A stretch of DNA of 64,000 bases from CAMCXE01 sp036520615 (GTDB taxonomy: Bacteria > Pseudomonadota > Gammaproteobacteria > Pseudomonadales > Cellvibrionaceae): positions 62,001 to 126,000 of the forward strand of contig DATDJI010000023.1 in the NCBI GenBank assembly GCA_036520615.1, read 5' to 3'. The position numbers and the translations under genes were made by a program. Each line of letters opens with the position of its first letter. Within the stretch, counting starts at the first letter, position 1. The notes below the pieces were generated by a model. It ran no database searches and had not been told where the DNA came from. It was given only the letters and a program-made list of their open reading frames with translations. This document shows, piece after piece, positions 1-9,089 of this stretch.

Positions 1-539
1 CAAAACGCTTCTAAATATTTTGGGCGGGCATTGCGAAAATCAATGTAATAAGCGTGCTCCCACAAATCCACAGTCAGTAGCGGTTTTGTTGACGCATCAG
101 TTAACGGTGTTGCGGCGTTACTGGTGTTTACTATAGCCAAGCTGCCGTCTGACTTTTTCACTAACCAAGTCCAAGACGAACCAAAGTTATTGACTGCGGA
201 GGTATTAAACTGCTCTTTAAACGCCGCAAATGAACCAAACGATGCCGCTATAGCTTCAGCAATAGCACCAGTAGGTTCGCCGCCAGCGTTAGGCGCCAAA
301 CAATGCCAATAAAAAGTGTGGTTCCAGATTTGGGCCGCATTGTTAAAAACGCCGCCGCTTGAGGTTTTTACGATTTCTTCAAGACTCTTACCTTCAAACT
401 CAGAACCGGGTAATAAACCATTTAATTTATCCACGTAGGTTTGGTGGTGTTTACCGTAGTGAAATTCTAAGGTCTCTTCCGAGATATAAGGCACTAAGGC
501 ATTTTTAGCGTAAGGCAATGGAGGTAATTCGATAGCCAT
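1..539 (-). CDS. sodB: Superoxide dismutase [Fe], 5' part (runs off left edge)
   Basis: Cytoplasmic superoxide dismutase that converts superoxide to peroxide and oxygen. The reverse strand reads from an ATG at 539 for 179 codons without a stop, starting MAIELPPLPYAKNALVPYIS, which is the Fe-SOD N-terminus. The four expected metal ligands are visible: H27 (in FHYGKHH), H74 (in IWNHTFYW), D158 and H162 (in DLWEHAYY). The last 12-15 residues and the stop lie outside the window. The motif surroundings favour the iron type over manganese. No good Shine-Dalgarno is seen before the ATG. No other gene shares its direction nearby. Confidence 0.96.
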   Translation of the reverse strand, partial: MAIELPPLPYAKNALVPYISEETLEFHYGKHHQTYVDKLNGLLPGSEFEGKSLEEIVKTSSGGVFNNAAQIWNHTFYWHCLAPNAGGEPTGAIAEAIAASFGSFAAFKEQFNTSAVNNFGSSWTWLVKKSDGSLAIVNTSNAATPLTDASTKPLLTVDLWEHAYYIDFRNARPKYLEAF

Positions 540-1715
540 AAGTCATGTTCCAATTTGTTGTGGTTGCGGTAAATGGATGATAGTACCGAGGGAAAAAGGA
601 AAACCCAGCAGCACGTCCTAAGTGTTTACATGTTGCACAATCAACGTGCAATCTGAAGCAACGAGCACTTAAGAGAGCCTAATGAGGGTTGCCCGCTATT
701 TGCGGCCAAAGCCGACCAATTCAAGGCCTTGTTCACAATTCAAAGCCCAAGCACGTGCCCCGCACCTTACCAGAAGATGCGCCAACTGACTACGCAATAA
801 CCGGCCCTATTGTGCTCGAAGTAGCAGCCGGCGAGGGCTCGGCGTCATTTCTGATCCTCTATCAATTCGTCAACTTGATGCAAGGTAGAAATGTACCCAG
901 TAATTTTAGAACCACTATCGAGTTTAAATATTAAGCCGACTAAATCAATGAATGCTTGGCACTAGGACGGCTCTCAGTCATTACAGAGCCGAAATGTTCA
1001 GGCAGCGGCGACTTAGGCATCCGATTCCTATCGCCTTAACCTCTTTTGCCGCCATTTTACCTAGATAAATTTCAGCGACTTAAGGCATAAAAGTTATAGA
1101 AATGGCCGGAATGCTGTTTGGCCGCTTTGGTAATATTTTTAACCTGTGCATATCGCTTACAATTCGAACAAAAAATTAAATACGATTTTCTTACACCTCA
1201 TCCGCTTAAAATTTTTCTTTTTAGCCTATTAGTTGTTCGGCACTTCGATAACGATATCGTAAAAAATCACGCCTTGAGACCAATTAATAAAACCTGTGTA
1301 ATTCTGCAATTAAAATTTTGCGCAACACACTCACTAGCGCAAATTGTTGATGACGCTCTCGGCACCGATTAGCAGAAAACTAAAAATAGCTTCTTAAATA
1401 AAAGCAATAAAAAATTCCCCTTAAACAATTAAACCTCATTAGAATTCTTAAGCATAAAAAAGCCCTGCAACATAGCAACAGACAGAAATTTACTTGGCAA
1501 GCAAAATAATTTAACACGTATCAATAAATTATTGCCAAACCAACATTTTCAAGGCTTCCCTATATTCTAAAAATAAATTCCCAGCGCCAGTTTGATTAAT
1601 ATTTGGTCTACCGTTTTTTCTATTTAAACTTCCTTTACTCCAAATCATAATTACTAATCGCTCAAACTAATTACGAATTAATATCAGGGCGCAGGGACTC
1701 TTATGCTTTATTTTA
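540..1715. other. Gene-poor stretch between sodB and the oxidase-like gene
   Basis: About 1.2 kb with no convincing gene. Two short plus-strand open frames (near 689-934 and 1118-1372, the second beginning with TTG) have no recognisable domain, no good ribosome binding site and no gene-like composition. The right half (1120-1715) is strongly AT-rich. No tRNA, insertion sequence or CRISPR repeat was seen. It should contain the sodB promoter on the minus strand, but I could not place it. Confidence 0.5.
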
Positions 1716-1761
1716 AATAGAGCGAGGCACTTAAACAACTAAGCCTGTCTGACGCTCTATT
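1716..1761 (+). promoter_or_regulatory. Long hairpin in the leader of the oxidase-like gene
   Basis: A 9-bp perfect inverted repeat (AATAGAGCG at 1716-1724, CGCTCTATT at 1753-1761) encloses a second imperfect pairing (GGCaCTTA with TAAGCC) to form a two-tier stem-loop. It lies about 62 nt before the start of the downstream gene and has no T-run after it, so it is not a typical terminator. It could be a 5' UTR control structure or an operator. The sequence shows the pairing; the function is a guess. Confidence 0.4.
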
Positions 1762-1823
1762 AGAATAAGACGCCAAACGAATAACCAGTATTGAGCGTTT
1801 TTAGATTTTCATTAGGAGATATT

Positions 1824-2540
1824 ATGATTGATGTAATTTTCGAAGCGATTGAACACCATAAATTAGCACTAACGGACCATCCATTTTGCCAGAACCTGAG
1901 ATCTCAGGACGGGAATAGAAGCGCTTATAGTTTTGTTCCCCACATGGCCTTTTTTGTGTTGGGATTTAAAGATATGCTCAAAAATCTTCAGGTAAAAAAC
2001 CCAAAAAATACTATAGATAAAATGCTCAATCATCACTGCATAGAAGATAGCGATCATTGGCAATGGTTTTTAGAGGATTTAAAAACATTGAAATTAGGAA
2101 TTGATAAATGGGGTGGCGATATTGGCGGTGTTTTGGGTTTAATTTGGTCCGATTTTGATTTCCCAGTTAGAAATCAAGTATACCGTGTCATGCATTATTT
2201 ATTTCAATGCAGAACGACCCAGGAAAAATTAATTCTGGTGGAATGCTTAGAAGCGGCTTTTGCGGCATTTGTGGTTAATTTGAATCATTTAACCCAGCGC
2301 TCAGGTCATTTTGACACGCTTAAATATTTTGGCCGTCATCATTTTGAGGAGGAATCTTCCCATGCGATGGGCAGCTGGTTGAATGATGGCGGAAAATTAC
2401 CAGTTACTTCTGATTCTGCCTACCAATTACGGGCGGATACGATGCTTGCGATGGTGGACGATATATTTGCTGGCTTTAATCAGGTATTTAATATCTGGGA
2501 AAAGACCTGGGTAGAAAAAGCCATTCCACAAGCGGCCTAA
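1824..2540 (+). CDS. Heme-oxygenase-fold diiron oxidase-like protein (iron-containing redox enzyme family)
   Basis: A 238-residue soluble protein, rich in predicted helix. It carries the spaced His/Glu pattern of heme-oxygenase-like diiron enzymes (the TenA/PqqC/UndA fold group): H71, E74 and H78 in the stretch HHCIEDSDHWQWF, then E140/E143 in the central helix, then H173, E176 and H180 in HHFEEESSH. These could bind two metals. Substrate and pathway are unknown. The start is set at ATG 1824 because AGGAG sits at 1813-1817; the longer open frame from 1791 has no such site. It is a single gene with a strong terminator right after it. The family call rests on motif spacing only. Confidence 0.55.
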   Translation: MIDVIFEAIEHHKLALTDHPFCQNLRSQDGNRSAYSFVPHMAFFVLGFKDMLKNLQVKNPKNTIDKMLNHHCIEDSDHWQWFLEDLKTLKLGIDKWGGDIGGVLGLIWSDFDFPVRNQVYRVMHYLFQCRTTQEKLILVECLEAAFAAFVVNLNHLTQRSGHFDTLKYFGRHHFEEESSHAMGSWLNDGGKLPVTSDSAYQLRADTMLAMVDDIFAGFNQVFNIWEKTWVEKAIPQAA

Positions 2541-2545
2541 GCTAC

Positions 2546-2583
2546 AACCCCGCATAACGAGTTCGTAACGTTTTGCGGGTTTT
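2546..2583 (+). terminator. Intrinsic terminator after the oxidase-like gene
   Basis: Stem AACCC(c)GCA pairs with TGCGGGTT, and an inner AACG pairs with CGTT. The stem ends in a short T-run. It begins 6 nt after the stop codon. Confidence 0.75.
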
Positions 2584-2747
2584 CAACGACGACAGCATTA
2601 CTTTTCACTACTTTATTCTTATCGCCGCTTTTATTATTTTTCTGACACTATAGGTTTTAGCAAGCTTATTCTAGTGAATAATTTTTCAATAAAAAATAAC
2701 ATTGCAGCGATCTTTTTAGCCACAAAAACTGCGATCGCTCAGGGGTT

Positions 2748-3242
2748 TTATTTGGCGCTGGGTCCTGGAGTTATCTGCGTAATCACAGGGCGCTCTGGCG
2801 GAATATACGCAGTTTTTTCCATTTCCCCCAGGGATAGACTTTGCAAATCCCGGCTATTTAATAGCACTTTGGTGTCAACTAGCGCATCGCGATCCAGCCA
2901 ATGTTTTAATAATTCATCGCCGCCGAAGGCTAAATGCAAGAAGGATTGCTGGGTTTTTGTATGTTGATTTTTATACAACAGGAATATCGAGCGCTCATTC
3001 ACGTCTCGGCGAGTAAGTGACCAGGTGTAGACTTGGGCGCCCTGTCCCAATGGTGTTATTGCCATGGGCTGGCCCAATTGTTTTAGCACCCAAGGTTTGC
3101 TCACCGATTGCTGCTCTAAACGGTTGAATAATTGCTGTGGCACGCGCCCTTCTGCATCGGCAAAATGTGTTTGCCGCTCGCTGGAGTAGAGCGTACAGGC
3201 ACTGATACTTTGAGTGGCTAATACAATTAATAACCAGCGCAT
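2748..3242 (-). CDS. Small lipoprotein at the end of the chemotaxis operon
   Basis: A 164-residue protein with a short hydrophobic N-terminus (MRWLLIVLATQSISAC) that ends in a lipobox-like ISAC, so Cys16 is the likely lipidated residue. The mature part has no motif I recognise. Its ATG overlaps the stop of the DUF2802 gene by one base (TAATG), which indicates translational coupling. The last position in this operon suggests a cell-envelope role linked to chemotaxis or flagella, but nothing in the sequence defines it. Confidence 0.7.
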   Translation of the reverse strand: MRWLLIVLATQSISACTLYSSERQTHFADAEGRVPQQLFNRLEQQSVSKPWVLKQLGQPMAITPLGQGAQVYTWSLTRRDVNERSIFLLYKNQHTKTQQSFLHLAFGGDELLKHWLDRDALVDTKVLLNSRDLQSLSLGEMEKTAYIPPERPVITQITPGPSAK

Positions 3243-3652
3243 TAGACTAATGCCTCCGGAGTGGTTTTTTGAGGTTTACCCTGTTTGCGAATTAATTCCA
3301 TCAGTTGAGCTTCAGAACGTGAAATACCGCAGCTGGCGGACACTGTAGCTGCGTCCAGGCCGCGATCGAACATTTGCATTGCTTGTGTATAACTAAAATC
3401 CTCTGCAGCCACAGGCTCGCCTCGGGCATTGCCGGCAGCTTTAATTGTGTGTTCTAACGATAAAATACGCTGCCCCATGCCGATGGCGATGGAGTTTTGC
3501 ATGGCGATCGATTTTTCCAGCGCTTCCATTTGCGCGCGGCAACGAGCGATTTCGGATGCTAACTTTTGCTGTTTTTTAAAAAAAATAACCGCCAAAGCAC
3601 ACAGAGCGCTAAGGCTGCTTAAGATTAAAAGCCCGCTGACCCAAGGGTCCAT
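3242..3652 (-). CDS. DUF2802 family membrane-anchored protein
   Basis: From the ATG at 3652 (protein MDPWVSGLLILSSLSAL...) it has one N-terminal membrane helix (about residues 5-26), a coiled-coil stretch (about 28-65), and a C-terminal helix-turn-helix-like segment (FDRGLDAATVSASCGISRSEAQLM) typical of DUF2802. GGGAG sits 6 nt before this ATG. A longer frame to 3709 would overlap the end of cheW. In Pseudomonas the same gene follows cheW in the chemotaxis region. Its function is not established; membrane anchoring beside a coiled coil suggests a scaffold role. Confidence 0.75.
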   Translation of the reverse strand: MDPWVSGLLILSSLSALCALAVIFFKKQQKLASEIARCRAQMEALEKSIAMQNSIAIGMGQRILSLEHTIKAAGNARGEPVAAEDFSYTQAMQMFDRGLDAATVSASCGISRSEAQLMELIRKQGKPQKTTPEALV

Positions 3653-3684
3653 AATCATCTCCCAGGACACAGGGTAATGCTCAA

Positions 3685-4182
3685 TTAAAAAGAGCCTAAC
3701 TCGCCCCATTCTTCATCAGTAATAAGTTTATTTAATTCAATTAAAATTAATAACTCGTTGTTTTTATGACACACGCCCTGGATAAATTTAGCGCTCTCTT
3801 CATTGCCAACGTTCGGGGCACTTTCAACTTCGCTTTGGCGCAAATAAACCACTTCCGCAACACTATCAACCAAAATTCCTACTACGTGTTTTTCCGCTTC
3901 GATAATGACGATACGGGTGTTGTCTGTCATATCCCCCGGCTCAAGGCCAAAGCGATGCCGTGTATCAATAACGGTCACCACATTACCGCGCAGATTAATA
4001 ATGCCTAATACATAGGAAGGTGCGCCAGGAACCGGTGCAATTTCCGTGTAGCGCAACACTTCTTGCACCTGCATTACATTAACGCCGTACGTCTCCCCGC
4101 CAAGATGGAAGGTAACCCATTGCAAAATCGGGTCATCACTGCTTTTACTTTTGCTTAAACTCGCACTGACGTTCGTCGCCAT
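3685..4182 (-). CDS. cheW: Chemotaxis coupling protein CheW
   Basis: A 165-residue single CheW domain that links the kinase CheA to chemoreceptors in the cytoplasmic array. Typical motifs are present: the first strand WVTFHLGGETYGVNVMQVQE, the core LGIINLRGNVVTVIDTRHRFG, and VGILVDSVAEVV near residue 105. It is the third gene of a minus-strand operon after parC and the parP-like gene. cheA is not in the window, so these genes are either the end of a larger locus or a separate group. Confidence 0.95.
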   Translation of the reverse strand: MATNVSASLSKSKSSDDPILQWVTFHLGGETYGVNVMQVQEVLRYTEIAPVPGAPSYVLGIINLRGNVVTVIDTRHRFGLEPGDMTDNTRIVIIEAEKHVVGILVDSVAEVVYLRQSEVESAPNVGNEESAKFIQGVCHKNNELLILIELNKLITDEEWGELGSF

Positions 4183-4267
4183 ATAATCCTCTTGCCGGGC
4201 GGCAATAAATTCTGAAAATTCCAGTTAACTATAGTCAAGGGCGCAGGCCACGCCAGTTTGGTCTGCG

Positions 4268-5320
4268 CTAATGGGCGGCTGATAGAAACTGGCCGATAAC
4301 CGTCACATCCAACAACGCACACATTTGCGACTTCACCGTGCCGAGCAGCCAAGGCCGTTTACTGCGCTCGCCGCGCCATACCACATCCTCGCAAGCAAGG
4401 CTTACCGGCTGCGCTACACGATTAACCGCTAGCGCCAATTGCCATGGGTCTTGAGTAAGAGAGTCACCCGCAAGCGACACTACAAAGCGCACGTCATCAA
4501 TAAACCCCGTGTCGTAGCGCTCAGGCATAACCAACAGTGCAGTATTAATTACGCGCACTAAGCCTCTTGGCGTATTTAACGCGCCGAGAAACAAAGGCCC
4601 CTGTCCGGGCAAATGGGAAAATGCCTCGGTGACCTGGAAAATTTGCCCCAGTACCACCAAAGGAATGGCTAGTTTTAATCCGGCCACATCGACAATTAAC
4701 GTATCAAATGCCTTATTGGCCCAGTCGGGTTTGCCCGCTGAGGGCACTACTACAACTGCAGTTTTACGTTCTGCGGGCGCAGATGACGCCAACTTACATA
4801 GCTGCGCAGGCTCGCTCATTTCCACAGTTGAAACAGCTGATACATGCTTTGGACTTAAAGCAGGTGCTGCCACAGGTGCCGGTGCCACTGCAGGCCATGC
4901 GCTATTTAGTAATTGCTGTAATTGTTGCCGAGCAGGTTCGGCCAGGGCTGATTCAAGCGGTTGCACTGCCTTAGCTGCTAGCTGCTCTACTTTGGCTAAT
5001 GGCTCTACTTTGGCTAATGGCTCTACTTTGGCTGATAGTTCTAATTTGGCAGATGGCTCTGCTTTGGCTAATGGCTCTAATGTGGCCGCAGGTTTTTTGT
5101 TAGCAACTGATATATCAGCCGCCGGTAGCCTGGCGGATTGGGTGGCGTTTAATAATGGCGTGCCAGCCTGAGAAGAAAGTGCAAAACGCTGGTTCGTAGC
5201 CTCTGCGCTTGATTCGATATTCTCACGCACCGACTGATTGACTCGATCCTCAACGTTTTGGGCCGGCACCAATAAATCAGCGAGATATTGGCCGATTAAA
5301 TCCTCGGCGCGATCATTCAT
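4268..5320 (-). CDS. ParP-like protein with C-terminal CheW-like domain
   Basis: A 350-residue protein. The N-terminus (MNDRAEDLIGQYLADLL) is followed by a long low-complexity Ala/Pro/Glu linker (about residues 50-200) and a C-terminal CheW-like domain (about 205-345). This layout matches ParP of Vibrio and its Pseudomonas counterpart between parC and cheW. In Vibrio, ParP binds ParC and the CheA localisation domain to hold arrays at the pole. The linker contains a degenerate six-residue repeat (AKVEPL type). The gene starts 3 nt after the parC stop. The orthology is inferred from order and architecture. Confidence 0.8.
   Translation of the reverse strand: MNDRAEDLIGQYLADLLVPAQNVEDRVNQSVRENIESSAEATNQRFALSSQAGTPLLNATQSARLPAADISVANKKPAATLEPLAKAEPSAKLELSAKVEPLAKVEPLAKVEQLAAKAVQPLESALAEPARQQLQQLLNSAWPAVAPAPVAAPALSPKHVSAVSTVEMSEPAQLCKLASSAPAERKTAVVVVPSAGKPDWANKAFDTLIVDVAGLKLAIPLVVLGQIFQVTEAFSHLPGQGPLFLGALNTPRGLVRVINTALLVMPERYDTGFIDDVRFVVSLAGDSLTQDPWQLALAVNRVAQPVSLACEDVVWRGERSKRPWLLGTVKSQMCALLDVTVIGQFLSAAH
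4985..5082 (-). repeat. 18-bp tandem repeat in the parP-like linker
   Basis: The plus-strand unit CTACTTTGGCTAATGGCT recurs in register about five times with increasing divergence, for example tggctgatagtt and tggcagatggct. It encodes the linker repeat (L/P)-A-K-V-E-P. Such in-frame repeats can change linker length by slippage. Confidence 0.8.
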
Positions 5321-5323
5321 GGC

Positions 5324-6124
5324 TTAACTCACTCGCTCCTGCAACTGTTTGATTTCCTTTTGCGGCAGTAAAAACCCCAACAAACTGCGATAGCCATCAA
5401 TGCCCTGAGATTCCTCAGCGACCAGATGCGGCGGCAGGCCCATTTTGCTTGCATCACGCAGGCGGGTATCCACCGGAATTCGGCCTGGCCATACTGCATC
5501 GCCATAACTGTGGCGCAACGTGCGTAGACTCGTGACACAGGCGCTGGTGCGGCGATCATAAAGTGTGGGCACCATTAGATAAGGTAATTGTGAGCTGCGT
5601 GAACGGTTGATCATCTTCAATGCATTCAACATTCGCTCCGTCCCTTTAAGTGCTAAAAACTCCGTCTGCACCGGCATAATTAATAAATCGCAAGCGGCCA
5701 GCGCATTGACCATCAAAACGCCGAGCGCGGGCGGGCAATCAATTAACACCAAGTCAAAATCATCGGCGATTAAATCCAAACTTTTTTTAATGACCAGTCC
5801 CATGCCCTCCGGTCCAATCGCTTGGCGCTCCAAGGTTGCAAGCCCCATGGAGGCCGGTAGCAGACAGAGATTTTTAAACGGCGTATTAACAATTAATTGG
5901 CCGATAAAATCCGCCGACAGACGTTTGCGCTCTTGAAATAAACTCAAAGTGCTCGCCGATGTTTGATCTGGGTTGAGCCTAAAATAACTACTTAGCGACC
6001 CTTGGGGATCTAAATCCACCATCAACACCCGCAGCCCTAATTGGGCCGCTAATCCGCCCAAGGCCACGCAGGTCGTGGTTTTACCTATTCCGCCTTTTTG
6101 GTTGGCGAATGTCCACACACGCAT
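5324..6124 (-). CDS. ParC-type ParA/MinD ATPase for polar chemotaxis array placement
   Basis: A 266-residue ParA-family ATPase. The deviant Walker A KGGIGKTT lies at about residues 10-17, a Walker A'-like VDLDPQGS near 45, and Walker B VLIDCPP near 125. The ATG at 6124 is chosen because the protein then begins MRVWTFANQKGGIGKTT; upstream codons add residues unlike the family. It leads the operon parC-parP-cheW-DUF2802-lipoprotein. In Vibrio and Pseudomonas this ParA homologue partitions chemotaxis arrays to cell poles. It is not the chromosome-partitioning ParA, as no parB follows. Confidence 0.85.
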   Translation of the reverse strand: MRVWTFANQKGGIGKTTTCVALGGLAAQLGLRVLMVDLDPQGSLSSYFRLNPDQTSASTLSLFQERKRLSADFIGQLIVNTPFKNLCLLPASMGLATLERQAIGPEGMGLVIKKSLDLIADDFDLVLIDCPPALGVLMVNALAACDLLIMPVQTEFLALKGTERMLNALKMINRSRSSQLPYLMVPTLYDRRTSACVTSLRTLRHSYGDAVWPGRIPVDTRLRDASKMGLPPHLVAEESQGIDGYRSLLGFLLPQKEIKQLQERVS

Positions 6125-6438
6125 AGCATCACCTGCATATTTATTCTCCTTAAACCATAGCCCGTGCCAACCAATGCGGCTGGAAATTTTATGTTCTAAG
6201 CAAAATGATGCTTCCAAGCAAAATGCTCGGCACTATTGCAACTGTGCATTTTTCAGGTACGTGAAAACTTCCGTTGGAAATTAGTGCGCATATCTCCCGA
6301 TTAATTAGTCATTCTAAAGAATCTGCCAAAATTTATTTGAGCCTAGATTTTTGCATGCAATTCCAAGATGTGCCGCCAGCTTTCCAAGCTGCCTAAGCCT
6401 AGGCATACTTCCTCGTTTTACATTTGCGGAAACCGCCC

Positions 6439-7557
6439 ATGATCAAATCACGTGCAGCCATTGCCCTCGGCCCCGGCCAGCCCCTAATTGTCACTGAAAT
6501 AGACGTAGCTCCACCAAAAGCCGGCGAAGTTTTGGTACGAATTGTTGCCAGCGGTGTGTGCCATACAGATGCCTATACACTTTCCGGTAGCGACCCGGAA
6601 GGTATCTTCCCGACAATTTTGGGCCACGAGGGCGGCGGCATTGTGGTGGACGTGGGCGCAGGCATAACCTCTGTAGCCGTTGGAGATCACGTAATTCCGC
6701 TGTACACGCCCGAATGTGGCGAATGTAAATTTTGTTTATCTGGCAAAACAAATCTTTGCCAAAAAATTCGCGCTACGCAAGGCAAGGGCTTAATGCCCGA
6801 TGGCACAAGCCGATTTTCTCTTGATGGCAAGCCAATTTTTCACTACATGGGTTGCTCGACATTTTCAGAATACACCGTGTTACCAGAAATTTCCCTGGCC
6901 AAAGTAAATAAAGCCGCTCCGTTAAAAGAAGTCTGTTTACTCGGCTGTGGCGTTACCACTGGCATGGGCGCGGTGTTAAATACGGCAAAGGTAAAACCTG
7001 GTGATACAGTCGCGATTTTTGGTTTAGGCGGTATTGGTTTATCCGCTGTTATAGGCGCGACTATGGCCAAAGCCGGGCGGATTATTGCTATTGATATTAA
7101 TGAGCGAAAATTCGATTTAGCTCGCAAACTTGGCGCCACTGATTGCATTAATCCAAGCCTGTACGACAAACCGATTCAAGAAGTAATTGTGGATTTAACC
7201 GATGGCGGCGTCGACTTTTCATTTGAATGTATCGGTAATGTAAATGTAATGCGCTCAGCGCTTGAGTGTTGCCATAAAGGTTGGGGTGAATCGATCATTA
7301 TTGGCGTGGCAGGCGCTGGGCAAGAAATCAGCACGCGCCCATTTCAATTAGTTACCGGGCGCGTTTGGCGCGGCACCGCGTTTGGCGGCGTAAAAGGCCG
7401 CAGTCAATTACCCGCAATTGTTGAGCAATATATGCGTGGTGATTTTAAATTAGACGATTTCATTACCCACACGATGGGCTTAAATGACATTAATAAAGCC
7501 TTTGATTTAATGCACTCAGGCGAGAGTATTCGCAGCGTCATTCATTTTGATATGTAA
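6439..7557 (+). CDS. frmA: S-(hydroxymethyl)glutathione dehydrogenase / class III alcohol dehydrogenase
   Basis: Oxidises S-hydroxymethylglutathione (formaldehyde plus glutathione) to S-formylglutathione with NAD+. It is 372 residues from the ATG at 6439, the usual family size; the frame opens at a TTG 15 nt earlier. Catalytic zinc ligands appear in GVCHTD (C41) and GHEGGG (H63); the structural zinc cluster is CGECKFC plus the later C of TNLC. GLGGIGLS is the NAD-binding glycine loop. frmB follows about 110 nt downstream, and together they form the glutathione-dependent formaldehyde route. No frmR repressor gene is adjacent. Confidence 0.95.
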   Translation: MIKSRAAIALGPGQPLIVTEIDVAPPKAGEVLVRIVASGVCHTDAYTLSGSDPEGIFPTILGHEGGGIVVDVGAGITSVAVGDHVIPLYTPECGECKFCLSGKTNLCQKIRATQGKGLMPDGTSRFSLDGKPIFHYMGCSTFSEYTVLPEISLAKVNKAAPLKEVCLLGCGVTTGMGAVLNTAKVKPGDTVAIFGLGGIGLSAVIGATMAKAGRIIAIDINERKFDLARKLGATDCINPSLYDKPIQEVIVDLTDGGVDFSFECIGNVNVMRSALECCHKGWGESIIIGVAGAGQEISTRPFQLVTGRVWRGTAFGGVKGRSQLPAIVEQYMRGDFKLDDFITHTMGLNDINKAFDLMHSGESIRSVIHFDM

Positions 7558-7669
7558 TTTTAAATACATAGTTGCAGCGCACAACGGATCGCGCTGCAAG
7601 CGCTTCTTCATTAACAAATGCGCTGCAACCTCCCCGCAAAATCCCGCCTTACACTTTTAGGTTAACTTC

Positions 7670-8506
7670 ATGAGCCTTACATTAATTTCACAAAATAAAA
7701 GCTTTGGCGGTTGGCACCAGCAATTTAGTCACTCCTCGTCTGCATTAAATTGCATGATGCGCTTTGCCGTATATGTGCCCCCACAAGCTGCAACACAAGC
7801 TTTGCCAGTAGTTTATTGGCTTTCGGGGCTTACCTGCACCGACGAGAATTTTATGCAAAAAGCCGGTGCTCATAGAGTAGCGGCGCAATTAGGCTTAATT
7901 ATTGTAGCGCCCGATACCAGCCCGCGCGGTGCAGGAGTGCCAGATGACACCGAAGGGAAATATGATTTAGGCCTAGGAGCAGGTTTTTATTTAAATGCTC
8001 AGCTGCAACCTTGGGCCGATTATTATCAAATGGAAACCTATATAACTGAGGAATTACCTGCAGTAATTAATCAACATTTTGCTACCACCGGCACAGCAGC
8101 CATTAGCGGCCATTCCATGGGCGGCCATGGTGCACTCACATTGGGATTTAAATATCCGCAGCTATACAGCGCTATTAGTGCATTCAGCCCAATTTGTAAC
8201 CCCAGTAATTGCCCATGGGGTGAAAAAGCTTTTACGGCTTATTTAGGCGACGACAAAAAATTATGGGCGCAATACGATGCCACTGAATTGCTCAAAACCC
8301 TCCCGCAATTACCACCCTTATTAATTGATCAAGGTGGCGAGGATGGATTTTTAAACGAGCAATTAAAACCGCAGGCCCTTTTAGCTGCAGCGGCAGAAAA
8401 ACACTTTAACGTGAACATGCGCACGCAAGAAGGGTATGACCATAGTTATTATTTTATAGCGAGTTTTATTGAGGAGCATTTGCGGTTTCTGCGAGGATTT
8501 TTGTAG
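7670..8506 (+). CDS. frmB: S-formylglutathione hydrolase
   Basis: Hydrolyses S-formylglutathione to formate and glutathione, the second step after FrmA. It is 278 residues of the esterase D fold. The nucleophile elbow GHSMGGHG places the catalytic serine at S149, and the family motif SGLTCTDENF lies near residue 52. The C-terminal YDHSYYFIASFIEEH contains the likely catalytic histidine. A badly decayed copy of the 3' third of this gene lies about 600 bp downstream, evidence of an old local duplication. Confidence 0.95.
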   Translation: MSLTLISQNKSFGGWHQQFSHSSSALNCMMRFAVYVPPQAATQALPVVYWLSGLTCTDENFMQKAGAHRVAAQLGLIIVAPDTSPRGAGVPDDTEGKYDLGLGAGFYLNAQLQPWADYYQMETYITEELPAVINQHFATTGTAAISGHSMGGHGALTLGFKYPQLYSAISAFSPICNPSNCPWGEKAFTAYLGDDKKLWAQYDATELLKTLPQLPPLLIDQGGEDGFLNEQLKPQALLAAAAEKHFNVNMRTQEGYDHSYYFIASFIEEHLRFLRGFL

Positions 8507-9089
8507 GGCTAGTTAAATCCTACTCCACCCGTGCGGAGACTTTAAAAGTCTTCCTTTATTTTCAAGCTAGTCTTGGCGTAATACAGTCCCCCTACGAATC
8601 GATTAACTCGAACTTTTAAAAATATTGCATGTGAAGCGATGGAGAATTCGCCTATGGTAGTAGATCTCAACGTGGAAAATTTCCACAACTGGGCCGCTAA
8701 GGATTTAGGTGATTTGGATAATTGCAATAATGCGATGAAATAAATCTAGGCAGCACCAAGGTAAGAAATCGAGTGGGTGACATGGCGACAACATCAGTCA
8801 GGCTTATTTTATAACCTATATTCCGCACAAAATTCCTTTTGAAGCTGAGATCACGGATGATGCGCGCTCGCTTCCTGGAAATCTTTCCGAAATTAAACCC
8901 TACCCTTCAATAAGAGAGTGAAAACCCAACGATTGCCAGTTCAAAACATTCGTTGTGTATCTTTGGCTAAGGAATGTTGAAAGCTGCCTCTGTCGGCAAA
9001 AACCTTTACGCCATTAAAGTAGTCAAATCTACCTATAGATCTCACATGAACTGAATAACACTAAATTCAATACCGATGAAGATATTTAA
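8507..9089. other. Gene-less stretch after frmB
   Basis: About 580 bp with no supported gene. A short open frame on each strand near 8540-8745 has no recognisable domain. It may be the more decayed front of the duplicated frmB segment that becomes recognisable further on, but I cannot align it by eye. Confidence 0.4.

Noticed and set aside
689..934. 81-codon plus-strand open frame in the gap after sodB
   Set aside because: No ribosome binding site, no recognisable domain and no conserved neighbour; probably chance.
1118..1372. 84-codon open frame starting with TTG
   Set aside because: AT-rich region, poor start, no motif.
5324..6124. Chromosome-partitioning ParA (Soj)
   Set aside because: No parB; the following parP-like and cheW genes identify the chemotaxis ParC type.
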